Shown here: one piece after another, positions 26,792 through 41,052 of the stretch
Numbering within the stretch: position 1 is the stretch's first letter
How the letters are laid out: each line of letters starts with the position of its first letter
From: Archegozetes longisetosus
Taxonomy: Eukaryota > Arthropoda > Arachnida > Sarcoptiformes > Trhypochthoniidae
NCBI GenBank assembly: GCA_018873245.2
Contig: JAEMBT020000005.1
Coordinates: 13,196,001 to 13,260,000, forward strand
DNA: 64,000 nt
Direction: 5' to 3'
Notes under the pieces: generated by a model
Seen by the model: only the letters and a program-made list of their open reading frames with translations
Told to the model about the DNA's origin: nothing
The model's database searches: none
Translations under genes and position numbers: made by a program

Positions 26792-28902
26792 ACTAATTTA
26801 GCTTTACATCTAATATTTTATTGAATTAAAGGATATGTTTATTTTTATTCACTTTGAGTGCGTTTGAGGCATAAAACTGAACGAAGAAGGCATATTACCA
26901 ATAAAGAAAAGTAGATATGATTTTAAAAATTAAAAGTATAAGTAGTGTCGTACTAGGCTCTGAGCTCATTTTTGAAAGTTTTAATAAGCTACGAGCTCTT
27001 GTTGAGAAGTAAATTTATTTAATTTTAATCTTGTGCCAATTTGTATCTAGAGCTGAAAGATAAACTTAATTTTAGTAATTACTCTATCCTAACAGTTAAA
27101 TATATAACAGGAGAGAAAAAATAATTTGCATAGTATAACAAATTCTACTGAACTTGAATGACTTCATATCGTGAATAATCCATCAAAAGCATCATTAAAT
27201 ACATAATTTTTTCATACAATTTGTATAATAAAAAAATAGCGTATAATTTAGTGCATTCATGGCTTTTATTATTCCTTTACCTAAAGCACATTTATATAAA
27301 CTCATGATCTTTCTGCCAAAAACATTTCAAACTCAATGAGATATTCGTTTGAATTAAGCGTAAATTTTTCTTACTCTACTTATTCTACTTAACATTCTTA
27401 CAGAATATTTTTGTGCCTTTTATATCTAAAGTCCTATTTATTCTTTGTCTTATAGATTATTTACAGTCTATTTGTGTACGAAGTATTATTTGTGGACTAT
27501 ACTGAAGGCAGAAATTGTCTGAGCAAGAAAACTAATATTGGATCGAACGATAGGGAAAAACCATTAAATTTGTTCCACTATTTGTCTGCCCATCAATAAA
27601 AATGGGCTACAGTTTGATAAATGAACGAATTGTAAACAACCATAAAATTGGCAATAAGTAGAAAAATAGGAGAATTAAATAACAGAAATCAAACAACAAA
27701 TAAACAGCAAATGGGCTATAATTTCAGGCTTCTATCAATACTTTTCCGACTGATTGGTAAAGAAGAGCAAAATAACTAACAGAAAAATTTTTTCTACTGT
27801 CCAAACAATGACTATAGTCTAAAAACTATATTATGTACTCTTTGATACTATTGATTTTTGTCTTCTGAACCGATAACTACCGCAGAACTTATCTGGAGAA
27901 CTAATTCTGGTAATAAAATACAGCAAAAACTTTTCACGAAGTTTTCTCTCTTTTATTGAATACGAGAAAAAGTTTTTAGTTATGAAGCCTTGAATTCTAT
28001 CACAATATGTGTTCCGCGCTTATCAGGAATGCATTGTTGTATTGAGGGTAAGATCTTTTTGGGGCGATCGAAATTTGTGTTTGCCCTCAAATTGATGCAC
28101 ATTTTTGCATAGGCTGTAATTTGGATCAAATATTGTGATTACATTATGGTTTGATATCCAACGTTTTTCTTTCGAATAGAAGATATGAATATTCTTTGAT
28201 AGAAAAATTATGAAAATTTTTCCGATCTGGTGATCAATTGATTGGAGACTAATATTGTTAAAAATTTAATTCATATATAGTTCACAAAAATTATTTTCAA
28301 ATTTGGGGCAAATATTTACATTATATCTGTGTTAATGAATGAAAAAATTAAGAACGAGTTGTATTTAGAGCTAAAACAGAGATTCAAATAAGATGATAAA
28401 TGAATTCAATACCGAAACAAATAATATTGATTAGATTAGATCAAATTGTTTTTATACCACAACCAAAACATGTTAACGAAATAACTTTGGTGGTATCTCA
28501 TGTCAATTATAATGTATACACAAGAAAGAAAGCTTCAGATCATTATGTAAATGATAGAAAGACAACTATTTCAGTTGTTCTCCACAAATAAAGAATAAGA
28601 AAGAAAGAAATCCGATAATGATTTGGTATAATTTTTAGCGTTCAGTAAAAGCACGTTATAATGAACTGCCATACTGAAAATTAAGATAAAACTTATAATG
28701 GGTTTCATATACAAAAAATGTTATTTTCTTAATGATCTTTATAATGGGGTCTAAATTAAACTATGGAGTAGAATGACATATCTAACAAGGAAGCATGAAA
28801 CCTGAAACTAAAATATTTATTTTTAAGACTGATACTAAAAATGATTTTCTTTTTTATTAATTTAATAGTACAGAAAAACAAGTAGCCTATCAGAAAAACA
28901 AG

Positions 28903-31900
28903 ATGTCAAAGCATACAACTACTCATTTATTCTTCCACCTGAACGACACATCCGCCAGTAGTTCCAAAATGAGCGCGTTTAGTGGAGAGCGAAAACCAAA
29001 AAGAGCCACAACTACTACTAACCACGAATTAAATTCTTCCAATAGTTTTGATTATTACGAATATTTCTCCAATTACGGCAGATTAATGTCTACTCCACCT
29101 CACTCGCCCTTACCTCTCATGCAGAGAGAATCAATTCGTGATCGAGATTTGAGGTATTATTACACTACTAATAATCAATTATTTTCTTATCCCTTCAGAT
29201 AGTAAATTGATTGCTTTTAATCAACTAAATGGTATCTGAGCTGAATATATGGATATTATTTTTACACCTCTTTTGATAGCTTTTCTTTATTAAAATTTTT
29301 ATGTGGGTATGAATCTCGAGAATGGTTTGTCTAGAATCCAGGGGGGCTGTTCTCGAAGCGATCTTTAAGTTTAAGATCAAGTTTAGTACGATTTTAAGTA
29401 ATGATCGATTCTCAAAGCGCTCATTAATTGAAGATCGAGGCTTAATTTAAAGACTACAATGATCGATCTTATAATTAAGTAACGATCGAGTTTAGATTCG
29501 TGCCAGAATCGCGCTACAGGATACTCTTATTTTTTACGACATATATTCAACATAGGGTGACCAAGAGTCCAGATTTCAAGTTGAATAGTCCAGTCAAGGG
29601 TGAACCCCAACTGGACGCATTTCGTTTAGATCTCACTGAATAAGTAGGCGCTTTGTCGCAAATGCTTTGTTTTATTGGCAATTCAATGACTATTAATTCT
29701 AAGCTGAAGTATTTTAATCTTTCGAAATTCCTCGTCTATAATATCTTATTCGGAACTTACAATTATCTTAAATATAGCTTTAACTGCTCAATGTTATAAA
29801 ATTAAGGAAGAAGTATAACTATTTTTCACAGTTAAGGTTTTGTAACTTTTTATATTCACTGAGCACTGTGAACAAATTTTTAAAAAGATTCTAAGAATAT
29901 CTAATGGAGGACCCTTTGATTTTTGTACAGACTTGGGCTCGACAGGACTTGGTAGCCCTTATTCAACAGCACGCGTTATTTTTAGTCTAGTCTACTAGAC
30001 TGCTAGATCTACCTTAATGGCATGAGGCTATTTCCGAAACTCAGATTTTAATGCTTTTGGACATAAAAAAATACTTTAACTTCAGTTTGTCTAGTTTAGA
30101 GGATGTCCCATTTTTATGCATCGTAGGTGCCATCGAAAAATTATAAGGAAATCTGAATAATATAAGTCAGCTTTCATTATAAATATTGGTTAGACTCGAA
30201 CCAAAATTTAGTTACTATCTTGACTGATAGTTCAATCAATGATTTGGATTCTAAGACATATAACGAGAATATATTGTATATAAAGCTAACGGAACTTATG
30301 TCATGATAAGAGCCGAAGGTTATGATAGGCAGAAATTGAGGTCAAATTATGTTATATGATTAAAATCATTCACAATAGTTATGTCATTCATGTCAATTGA
30401 GACATTTCAATATACACAATACGTGATTGTTATTAAAATTGTCAGGCTTTATGAAACAAAATCCTTTCACGTATTTTTCTGTGCAAAAAGATAAGAAATA
30501 ACTTCTGGATAAATCACTTTTCAGATAAGCTTCACGTTATATCTCTCCTATTTATGACATACAGAAAAGTGACATTTCAGAGAGCACTTCAATTTATTAG
30601 AAAATCTCATACAAGATCACAATTTTATGTTCATTTTTGTCATAGCTTCGGGTTTTCAAGTTCGAAAATTTAGGCTTCAGTGCTTTTAACTTCCCGTTTT
30701 ATTATAAATCACGCTAATAAAGATATTTTTCAAGTTAAACTTAAAAGAGTTTCTAATCATTCATGATCCTGCTTCAACTTCACTAGAGTTTGAGTACGAT
30801 TCTCAACAATACAGGGGATGAAAAGTGCAAAAATGATTGCGTTGGGTTTAGGATTTGAAAATTTAGACTTTGCTACTATTCCAACCCAGAATGGTTAAGG
30901 CTAGGTCATGGATCAATAAGAGCTACTGCGTTTTGACTTCAAATTGAAAAATATTGTTTTCTAGCGTGATTTGCAACACTATGAGGGTAAAACGGTGCTA
31001 AAGCCTAAATTTATCTATTAGGTATGAAGAAACACGACGAGCTTATTCCGGTGATAGAGATCGTGACAGAAGATTCTGGCGTCGATCGGGTCCACCAAAA
31101 TATGAAATCGTCAAAAGTTCGGACTCTCCCGAAAAACTCTACCAGAGGCCGCATTCGGGACACCGAGACATCCGGTCACCAGTAGACGAATCTCCACAAA
31201 GTCCGAGTCAAAACTTGCCTCCTTTAACATCACCGCCGAGTGATATCCTAATGACTCCTGACTCAGCCCTACATCGGATCACATTCATCGAGACGCACAT
31301 CTATCAGCCACAAGATCTGCCATCACCATCACATTATTCAAGACATCGAATTCCGCCACAGCCACCATCACAGCATCACCAATGGATGGTGGCTAACGTT
31401 AAACAATTAAGGACTCATTTCGCGCATCCTTTTCATCAAATTCTCATGAACGTCGAAAGAAAATCTAAGTTTCCATTTATCATCTATTCCTCAGCGAACG
31501 CCGACTTATCCACTTGTGTTCTATCGCCAGAACTGAGATATACTGACGGTTTGTATGCAATTAATTCGTCGATCACTAGGCCAGGATCTGGATTTCAAGA
31601 CGACGATTCGACCAGACCTGCAGGTTTTATTGTATCCGCTTTTGCAACATTTCCGGGAGAAGATAGTGATAAGTTAGAGAGAAATTGGATCTCTTGGACA
31701 GGTATGCAATCATAATTTATCAATATTATCAGTGTTTATCTTAATAGCAATGCGTTAATCATAGAAAAAAGTTCTCTCTATCTGTGAGTGCTGAAAGAAT
31801 ATTCTATGTCTGATTTTGGTAAAGATTCGTTAATTTTAGAAATAAATGATAAGTAGTTATCGACGCAAATCCAATACTATGAAGGAGGAAGATCAATATT

Positions 31901-34900
31901 TTAAACATCGTTCTATTATTCATTAGATTTCTCTGTAATTCTTAATTAACGAAATTTTTGGATAAGTAGTATAATGAGTTCTTTGCTAAAAGGGCTTAGT
32001 AGCAATGCTTAATGCTATACAAACAGTAGTATTCCAGACAAAAAACTTATGCTAGTCATAAAAAATTCCAAAAGGCTTTTAACGATAAAACGTTTTTTTA
32101 ATAACATAATCAACACATTTTGCCTACATGCTAACTCAATACTTTAATTATCAACTTGAATAAAAGCTTTCTCTTTGACATTTTAATTACTAGTCATGTT
32201 GAACAACATTAAAGTTTCAGTTGCTCTGTAAATGAAAATAGATTTGAATTGATTTCCCCTCTTCTGATAAGTGACTTATTCTCTTCTTTTAAGATGCGCT
32301 ACAAAAAATTTAATCTTGAAAGGAATAGAATTTTTATGTTTGACTTAATAATTAAAGACTCTTCAATACTCTTTTAAGAGACCCGTTTTCTTGAGATCTA
32401 AAATATTTTGCAAAAAATCTTTTCTGAGCCAGAAAAGATTTTTGATAGAAACACCATTTTTTCATGTCAAGTATTATTATTATTAGACAAGTCTTTAACT
32501 GTTCAGTTATAATAAGTAGTGACAGATGTTATGCTCAAGATAGAAAATAATAATAATCTCATTTGTCATCTATTTTTGTCTTGACATCGAGGACAATACT
32601 CATTAACATCTTTTTAGACATTGAAAAAATACAATATCTTAAGGAATACTGAATGTTTTCAAATATTATTCTAGGAGGAAGTCATAAATTTTTATATCTA
32701 GTACACCGAACTTGTATTCAGGCATTCAGTTATAAAACGTATTTCATACAAAATGCAATTTTCTTATTTGATTAAAAAAAAGTTTTCATATAAGATAAAA
32801 AAGAGATATTTGGGATAACGAATCGAAACTGGAATAAAACAATAATTTCTATCTTTTTGTTATTCGTCTGGTGTGCTGAACGCTTCAAATTCTTTGAGGC
32901 CGACAATAAATTTTCGTATAAGAAGCTGACATAACATGAAATATAGTTTTTTCTTATAACATATCATCATTAGAGACTATAACAAAACATCAGAGAATGA
33001 TCAGTAATTCAAACCTGAAGGCATTCTTCACTATCGAGAAGAGTTTCCGATATATGAGCTTTCTTTGCAAATACACTTTTTCTAGGCAATTATTTTAAGA
33101 TTTCTGTGGTTTTCATTCCAAGAGATTGTTTTCTCTCATACTTATATATTAGACATTGTATTGTAGATAGAATTTGATGAAACTTTTATTTTTAGCTTAG
33201 TATCTTTGGTGCAGAAAATTAGAATAGTTTCAGTTTTAAGTAACAGATTTTTAAAAGTTCTTATTGCCCAATAATTTGGAAAAAGAAAAATATTTTTTCA
33301 CGCATTCTAGAGATTGAGAATTTTTCAAGTTTTGAGTAACCACAGAAATGATAAAAATTGTTGAGTAAATAGGTTGTAGTCAAATACCAATTAGTAGTTA
33401 GCAATTTTATTTTTTACTTCGTTCAAAATAAAATTGCTAACTACTAATTGGTATTTGACTACAACCTATATACTCAACAATTTTTTGCCATCATAATCAT
33501 TGAAAAGAAAAAAATATATTATTGAATCTCTCTAGAGAATTTTGCCTATATTATGAAGCAATAGTTTATTTTTATGCTGAATGACTAGTACTCAAGACTC
33601 GTATGTAATGCAGATTTTCTTCTCTTTATTAAATATTTAAATATTGATGACTTGCATCAAAAAATAAATTGCATACTCTCATGAGAAATCGATTTCAGAA
33701 TTTTTTCATTTCTATGTTTAGAATCTTGTTAAATTTATTTTTCTCTTTTGTAATGTTTATCAATTTGAGAATAAATTATATTTTTCAGCTCAGCAAATAT
33801 ACAAAAAATTAGATTTTTGTTGATTCAAGTTTAAGAAACTTACTATTTTTCAACACGTAGTGATTAAAGGTTGCACAAACTATAAGAAAAAGTATTACAT
33901 TTTAAGCAAATTATCTTTGATATAGGACATTAATATCTTGATGGTCTAGAAAGTTTAAGCTCTTGGTATTGGTTTCAATTCCATATAAATTCTCCTGAAT
34001 TTAAATAAGAAAAATGCAATTTTCCATTGAGGTTATTTGCATAAAATAATTAAAAAAGTTTGCAAAATCTGGAAACTCACAGAACTAACTCTACAAAAAA
34101 GTCAAATTTGAGTTCTTTTTGCGCAACCGATCCTTAACTAACTTTTCTGAAGCCGAAAAAGCTAAACTACTATTTAAATAGCCCATTACTCTTCTCAAGC
34201 GTAAATTTGTTATGCAAACTATGAGTATGCTTTAAACAAGAATTACTCGAGTATTAGCTTTGAGAAAACTTCTTAATCCCGCAACTTGTTATTGCTATCG
34301 TGTCTCAAATCAAATTTGAATTAAAATGGGTTATTGAAAACTTACATCAATCACAACTCTTAATGCTAAGATTTTATTTTTGCTCTTTTGATTGATAGAA
34401 AAATATCTAACTTGAATCGTGTTTAAGTTGAACGATTTAGTTGGTTGATTTAGAAAGTTAACCTACATAGAAAATTTTGAAGTCGCATGCACAACTTATT
34501 CATAGCTTCATATTTAGAAAAAAGTAGTGTTTGCTAATGTATTATCTGTTGTAATTCTCTAATTTGTATTATAATTGATGATCACTTCGTATACAAACTA
34601 TATCTGACTAAGTAATGAAATAATTAGGTTTAGATCTGGTTAACAGTTCAAAATTTAGGATATTTATGAAGCTTTTGAACGAAAATATTGTTGCACTTAG
34701 AATACTTTAGCTAGCTTATTTTTCCAAAAAATATCGAAAGTATAAATGATATATAAGACAAGAGTGCATCTGATTTACAATAAGTTCTAATCCTGTTTTA
34801 TCACAAACTCCTACTAATGCCTTATCCTGGTATTTCAACTAATTATCTTACTCATAAATGGATTTAGTGAGAAGTGTGAGAGCAATCAAATTCTTCAATA

Positions 34901-37900
34901 AAATCTCATCACGATTGGAGACCGTGTGCATTAAGAACCTTTGTCTTTTGCAATAACTATTATTATGATAAAGATTGCATTAGAAGTAATTATGATTACG
35001 ATTTCTGAAAAGACAATTTTCTCAAAATAGATTTATTATTTTGTCTAGAAAGCGATTAGTAACATATACAGTACTTTACAAATGGTATTCATTGAAAGGA
35101 TTCGTTTCTTTCAAATAGTTTCAGAAATATGATCCATAATAATAGTTAGGTCTTTAACTCTTAGAATTGAATTTTTGCTTTATTCTCATATTCATCATAG
35201 GTTTACACAGTTCTGATTTTAATTTAAGATTTAAGTAGAATTATTGAAACTAAACCTGATTTCAATTTAAACTCGAATGGAAAGAGCTAGAATGCTGCGG
35301 AGATACAACATATTGAACTCTCTTCCATAAATATCATTTAAATTAATTGTATCAATGTATTGCTGTATCTCAAGCTGTTCTAACTTTACTCTAAATTAAA
35401 ATTAAATATACGTTAGAGTTTATTACCAAACTAGCATACTCAGGGTTTTTATGATGTTTTACGTTATTGTAGTAGTTCTATTGAATTATTGTTTTATTAC
35501 AAAAATAACCCAAGACTTTGTGATTATCCTTTAGAAACTCTCATGTATAGTGCTTGGAAAGTTTGTTCAAGTTGAAATTTTAGTTATTGCAAAAGGCTGG
35601 AAAACTTTATTTAAAACTTAATAAAGATTTCTAAATGAACACTCACTCAAATTTAATGGAAAGTAATAAGTTTTAAAAATAAGCATTATTTTGAGTGTGT
35701 GTTAACTTTATTTTCAAGCCTATGTTATGTGAAATTAACACTCAATGCAATAATACGTAGGAAATTTATAACAAAAACACATCGTTCTACAACATTTTTT
35801 CAATAATATACAAGTAGTTCACGCATTTATTTATTCTTATTTGATTTGGTATTCAATGTTAAAAATGAAACCATCAATTTAGTTAAGACTTCATAGAATC
35901 AATTCAGACCTAATTAAGTGCATATAAGCGCAATTTTATTAAGTGTACAATTAATAGCCTATACTCTTATGGACTATCAATGAAAAGTGTGTTAATCTTA
36001 AAGGTATTAGGAAAACGACTTCGTTAAGAGCGATATACATCTCATTTAGCGACAAGTCTCGCGAGATATTCATCTGTCTTGAGATAGTTTCCAATTCATT
36101 AAAAAAAAGAAGCATTAAGGCCAGTGCCACAAACAGTGGAATACAATTTGATTACCCGTAGAGAAACCGATGTCTTAACGCCTGACTTAGTTTTGGGGAC
36201 ATTAATGTTTTGAACACAGATCAAGTTATACGATCGAGTGAAATAAAATACAATTTTATTATAAATAGGGGCACCATATGTAATTTTCTTTGGTTATTGA
36301 AAACTGAATTGTTTTCAAAGAATAAAACTTACAATAAAACAAATTAATACACTTTTCGTTTTGAGATAATGCAAGTCGTCATAACAAAAGGATTTGTTTT
36401 ATTCTTTGTGATAATTGATTGAGTCCATGTCAACTCAATGTTTATGGGCGATAAATCTTTGTTATTTAAATATATATGAAAGATAGATATGTTAGTCTAT
36501 CCAAGCTTTCGTTTCGAGTTTTTTCACTCTTAAGTAAATAGAAAATTGTTTGCGTATAAATCCCAGAATACTATAACATTCAGACGTTTACTAGACATTA
36601 GACTGTTATTTATTGACCGATGAGATTGGGACAGATACATTATGGAATTCCGCTTAATCTATCAGATGCAACAAAGTTTTCTTGATAAAATTGATTAAGA
36701 TTCATATACAGAGAAAGTTTTAAATCCTAATTCAAAAGTTATTTCTTCTTCAATAAAATCTCAATTTTATTGGATATGATAAATTGAAAGCATAGATATT
36801 GTTATGTTTTGTAAAGAAATATTTCACAGATAAGCTTGAAATAAGTATTGAGAAGTTGAGAATCTGATGAAGTACGAAATTTTCGTGATACCATTCTTTT
36901 TTGTGCTAATAGAATTCTGTTGAAGTTCATTTAGAAGTTAACGATTGAGAGCTTCTAAACTATTTCCCAATTTTTTAAATAGAAATAGTTTTTCATTGCT
37001 TTGACACCAATAGGATGATAAATCAAATTTTGTATCGTTGAAAACGTTGTTTTAGATTCATTGAAACATGAAATTTTTGAAGCGTATAAATAACTTGGAC
37101 ATTTTAAAACAGCTTTTAACCTCAAATTTTGCTTCAGAATCTGCACTCGGAATGAGATCTTAATAGATAGTACTTTATTTTGACTAAAAAATTGAACTGA
37201 TTCTGTGAGAAATCTTTCATATTGATGCTCTAAAAATTACTTTGAAAATAGAGTAAATTAGAGTAAATATCTGAGGAGTCTTATCTCAGGAGAAACAAAA
37301 AGAAAATTTCGTAGACTGTTTGATAAATGACTTGTAGAAAAATTAGTTTAGTCATATATTTTATTCAATCTTATTCAACATATGAATAAAATTTTCAGAA
37401 TGTATGAATTTGTGAATTAACTGGAATAAAAATAATTACCGTTTGGCTCAAAGATAATGCAGAAAATTATATGAGCAGAAGTTTTATGCATTCGAATGAT
37501 TAAAATTTGAATTAAAAATGTGATCTAAGTATAGATTTAAAGCAATAATTCCTAAACTTGAGAACGATTTTACAGAAATGAAGAGAATAAATACCCTAAA
37601 GATAAAGTTCAACCTTCAAATTTTTGTTGGTGAAGATCAGGAATATTACTCTAAATTTAAGTCAAATCTAACAAATTTGAATATAAATTAATATTGTGAT
37701 CGCTGCGAATGAAATCTGTTGACTTAATATTATGCATTATGAAAGGCTTATAACATGAGAATTGAAGTGCTAATAATATATAAGCTATTGTTTAAAACTA
37801 TCGCATCTAAAAATGAGTTTTTCTCATTAAATTACTTCCTAATTTGTGAATCAATTTGCATTAAAAAAGCGAAAATCTCTTGAGAATAGTCTTAGAATTT

Positions 37901-40900
37901 TCACGAATAGCACTGCTCAAACGGATCTCACTTTGGTTTATTAGCTAAGAGTCAATGAATTAAATTTATTTTAATACAATGCATTAATTTTTGTTCTGAT
38001 CCGAAAATTAAGTTTGCTTTAAGAATCGCTATTCATTTAGGAATTTTATTCTGACAAATCTCTGAATTATATTCTGATATACTTTGGGTAGTGAAAGTCC
38101 ATTACTTCATATAGTCTTCATTCCTATAAATAGTTACTCAACAATAATGAAATTTTTTTTAGATGTTAAGTATTAAGTGGTTTTCACCCACGTTCTGAAT
38201 CTTTAGATTCATTTTTCGAAGTTGGATTGGATTTGTTCTGATTCGTGAAATTCTGTAAATCCATCATTTTGAAAAGTATTCTTTAATTATAGTTAATTCT
38301 GACTTTAAATTTAATCATAATGATCAAGCTAATATTGAACTCAAAAAGTACCAGATTTTCATAACTTAAAAGCAAATCAAGTCCAAATTCAATTCTCTAT
38401 TTAACCTTTCTAACAGTTTTGATTTTATGTTTCTTTGACGCAATTACAGATTAAAACTTTGTTTTAAATTCCCAAAACTCCTAATTAGAGAATTACTTCT
38501 TTACTATTTTTCGAAATCTAAAAGAATTCTTTATTCAACTAAGATTTTAAGTCACAATCAATTTGGTAAATAGTCTAATCTATGTACTGATTAAAGTTAA
38601 CTCAAAGATGTGAAACGCAATCTCTTAAGAGTCTTATTAATTAAACTGAAATTAGGAGAAAAGTTTTTGGGATAAATGCAAAAGTTTAAGAAATTTGTAC
38701 GCAACCAATGATATTCTCGTCAAAGTAGAAAAAAGTTGGTTTCAGGCACAAAATAGAAACATTTATGTGCACAAAGCCTGAGCAATCACTTTAGAAATCA
38801 ATTAGAAATGAACGGAAGCTCTCCTAAACCAATTTTGTTATTTGAATTGACACTCTTTCACGCTTAATAATCAGTGATTTGTGATATTCAAGCACTTAGT
38901 GTCGATTACCAACAAATTCAATCATCGATTATAGAACCAGAACTTTTCACTTACTTCCCATGTCTAGAGTAAAAGCTTTCATTTCCGAAATTATTTTTGG
39001 GCTTTTTCTGAGAAGATCTCAAGAACATTGATCGAATTTCTAAAAGATTCTTGCTAAATATTATTTAATCGAAGTTTTAATCTATGCAATTTTCATTCGA
39101 ACATTCGATAAATGTAATGCTTTCTTCAGCTCATTGGTGAGCATTTTGAGAGCAGCCAAAGCTTTATAGAGAATGCTTTATATAAAGTTTTGGATCTAAT
39201 CGGAAATCATGGACAGGAAGTGCTTTGTTTCGCAAACGACCTGAAAGGAAATGTTTGAATTCTTTTTTTATTGCATAACTATACAATTAAGCTGAGAATT
39301 GAAGTGACATGACTTACAAGCCATGTTGTAACAGAAGATCATAAAAACTGAATCAAATGAGATTTAATCAAACCTCGGGATAAAACAAGATGCTATTCAA
39401 TCAAATATTCATAAGGTCAGAAGAGCTTCCGATTAGTTGGATTTGATAAAGCTTTCGATTTGATTAATTTTAGAGATCGGACTAAAGAAGACAGTGGTTT
39501 AAAATTAATTTTTACTATCTATTCAAAACTAATTTTCATGAAAGAAAATGCTTTTAACTTAAAATTTTCTTATAGAAAATCTAATTTTATAGAAAACTTT
39601 ATGAGATTTTTTCATCACCTCTGTGTCAGTACTGAAACTCGATTCAATTTCAATAAATAGATTGTTAGATACAGTCGGTCGTCAAACTTCAAACAAATCA
39701 GGCGTCAGTTGGGATACTGAAAAAGAAAAAGTTTGTGATTTATGATTAAACAACTTTTGCTGCCTATAGTATGCTGAAAGCATATGTGCTGCTATTTGAA
39801 TAATTAATAGCAACTTTTATAACATAGTCAATAATTAAGTTAATAGAACTAGTGCCAGAACATCATAAAAAGCAGGAAATATAAGAAAGTCAATAACAAA
39901 CACACCAGTCATTCAAGTTTTTAATAAAGTCGTAAAGTTGTATGAAGTTAAACATTGTAATAAATCAGAAGTATTAGGCAATAATGCCTAGATGTAGTCA
40001 ATTTCTTTATAATGAGTCTAGGTTATAATTGAATATCATCTTATGATTATTTCAGTGCATAGATGATACTAGAGGTATGAAGACTGTAATGATTAAAGTT
40101 CTACTTTATGTATAGAACTCATGAAGCCATGTTAAATGTCAATTGTAATTAATTAATAATTTTTAATTTAGTTATAAGTTATTTTTGAGCTATTAGAAAA
40201 TGGCTAGCCCAATATTCAGTGTTATGCATACTAACAACCGTCACGTTTTCAGAAAATATATTCTCATAATTAATGTATAAGTCAATTGACCCCTATTTTA
40301 GATTTCAACGATTCAGTTATAACAATATAAGAAAGAATACATTAACTGTATTGTCGAATATGCGCTTATCTGTTAAAGTGCGTTCAACAATGAATGCAAA
40401 ACTCTTAAACTTAAAACGACGTTAAAAATACCTGATAACCCCATCAGACTTAAGTTCGTTCACTTCTAATGAATTTTTTTTATAAGTTTTGCAATAGATT
40501 TTTGAAATCAATTTCATTTATGATTTGCTAATGTCATGATTAAAAAACTCTAATAATGTGAGCCTGATCACAGCAAACCTGATGAATGCTAAGTATTGGT
40601 CTCATTCACTCACTATATCGAGGTTTCACTCTATTATCCAACCATTAATACGCTAACTTTTGAATCTCATTCAAAATTCAAATCTATAAAACACCTGAAA
40701 ATACTCAATTGTAGTATGAAAGCAGCTATGAGTAATAAAATAAAATTGATTTTTGTTGTTATATACTTTAAACAATTAACGCATTAATCATTTCCTGTAA
40801 TTAATAGGCGCACGTATTTTATACAAATATCTGCCGATGTGTGTCGGTCTTCGAAGGCTCATGTTTCTCAAGCGTACCAAGGAATATCAAGAAGAATATT

Positions 40901-41052
40901 TAGGAAATAATTATGGTTTCACATATGTGCTATTATGCGAATGTTTCAATTTGAGAGAATCGTATATCGCTTCTGCCTGTACGACAATTGATCAATTGAG
41001 GGCAAGATGTTGTGGTTATAGTGCTCTTTATATCAACCAGAGGCAGTGTTGA
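28903..41052 (+). CDS. Probable three-exon gene of unknown function
   Basis: Proposed exons are 28903-29153, 31022-31701 and 40808-41052, totalling 1176 nt (391 aa). The junctions are in phase (2, then 1) and use good GT-AG sites, such as ACAG|GTATGC at 31702 and TTAATAG|GC at 40807. The N-terminal part is low complexity (Ser/Thr/Asn), then Arg/Asp-rich ('RDRDLR', 'GDRDRDRRFWRR'), then Pro/Ser/His-rich with 'PPKYE'. Exon 2 ends in a more globular stretch. Exon 3 is Cys-rich, with seven Cys in about 80 residues including 'LCEC' and 'RCC', and ends in Cys before the stop. Exons 1 and 2 are clearly less AT-rich than their flanks. No signal peptide, membrane helix or known domain is seen. The join of exon 2 to exon 3 across 9.1 kb rests on phase alone, and intervening or upstream exons may be missing. 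An acceptor-like AG at 28869-28870 hints at a 5' exon. Confidence 0.55.
29340..29700. repeat. Decayed transposon-end fragments inside intron 1
   Basis: Bases 29340-29520 hold 'GGGGGGCTGTTCTCGAAGCG' and several inverted copies of GATCGATC-like motifs, as in DNA-transposon ends. Near 29553, 'AGGGTGACCAAGAGTCCAGA' resembles the outer ends of some hAT elements. No complete element or target duplication can be delimited. Confidence 0.3.
31702..40807 (+). other. 9.1 kb intron of the unknown gene, if the exon join is right
   Basis: AT-rich throughout. I see no open frame with recognisable homology. Its only clear structure is the near-perfect hairpin at 33.35-33.49 kb. Its size is far above the other introns in the window, so it could also hide exons or span two genes. 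Confidence 0.35.
33352..33486. repeat. Near-perfect hairpin (foldback element core)
   Basis: Arms 33352-33413 and 33425-33486 are reverse complements over about 60 bp with one clear mismatch, around an 11-base loop. Weaker inverted similarity, including CTAGAGA motifs on both sides, extends the symmetry to roughly 33300-33545. This is typical of a foldback MITE. The transcript of the host intron would form a long stable stem here. Confidence 0.8.

Larger units (their letters stand above)
11397..28902. other. Long AT-rich gene-poor region
   Basis: About 17.5 kb lies between golgin-84 and the next supported exon. I find no long open frame with recognisable homology. Open frames of 60-98 codons occur (for example 26099-26583 and 21725-22093), but they show no family motif and sit in AT-rich sequence where such frames arise by chance. 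Separately listed features are exon-like fragments at 15.6-16.0 kb, a short inverted-repeat element at 16.86 kb and a trinucleotide microsatellite at 26.77 kb. Unrecognised short exons or regulatory elements may be present. Confidence 0.4.

Noticed and set aside
28400..28591. 63-codon frame with ATG upstream of the unknown gene
   Set aside because: No recognisable motif and no splice link to the next exon; compatible with chance in AT-rich DNA.
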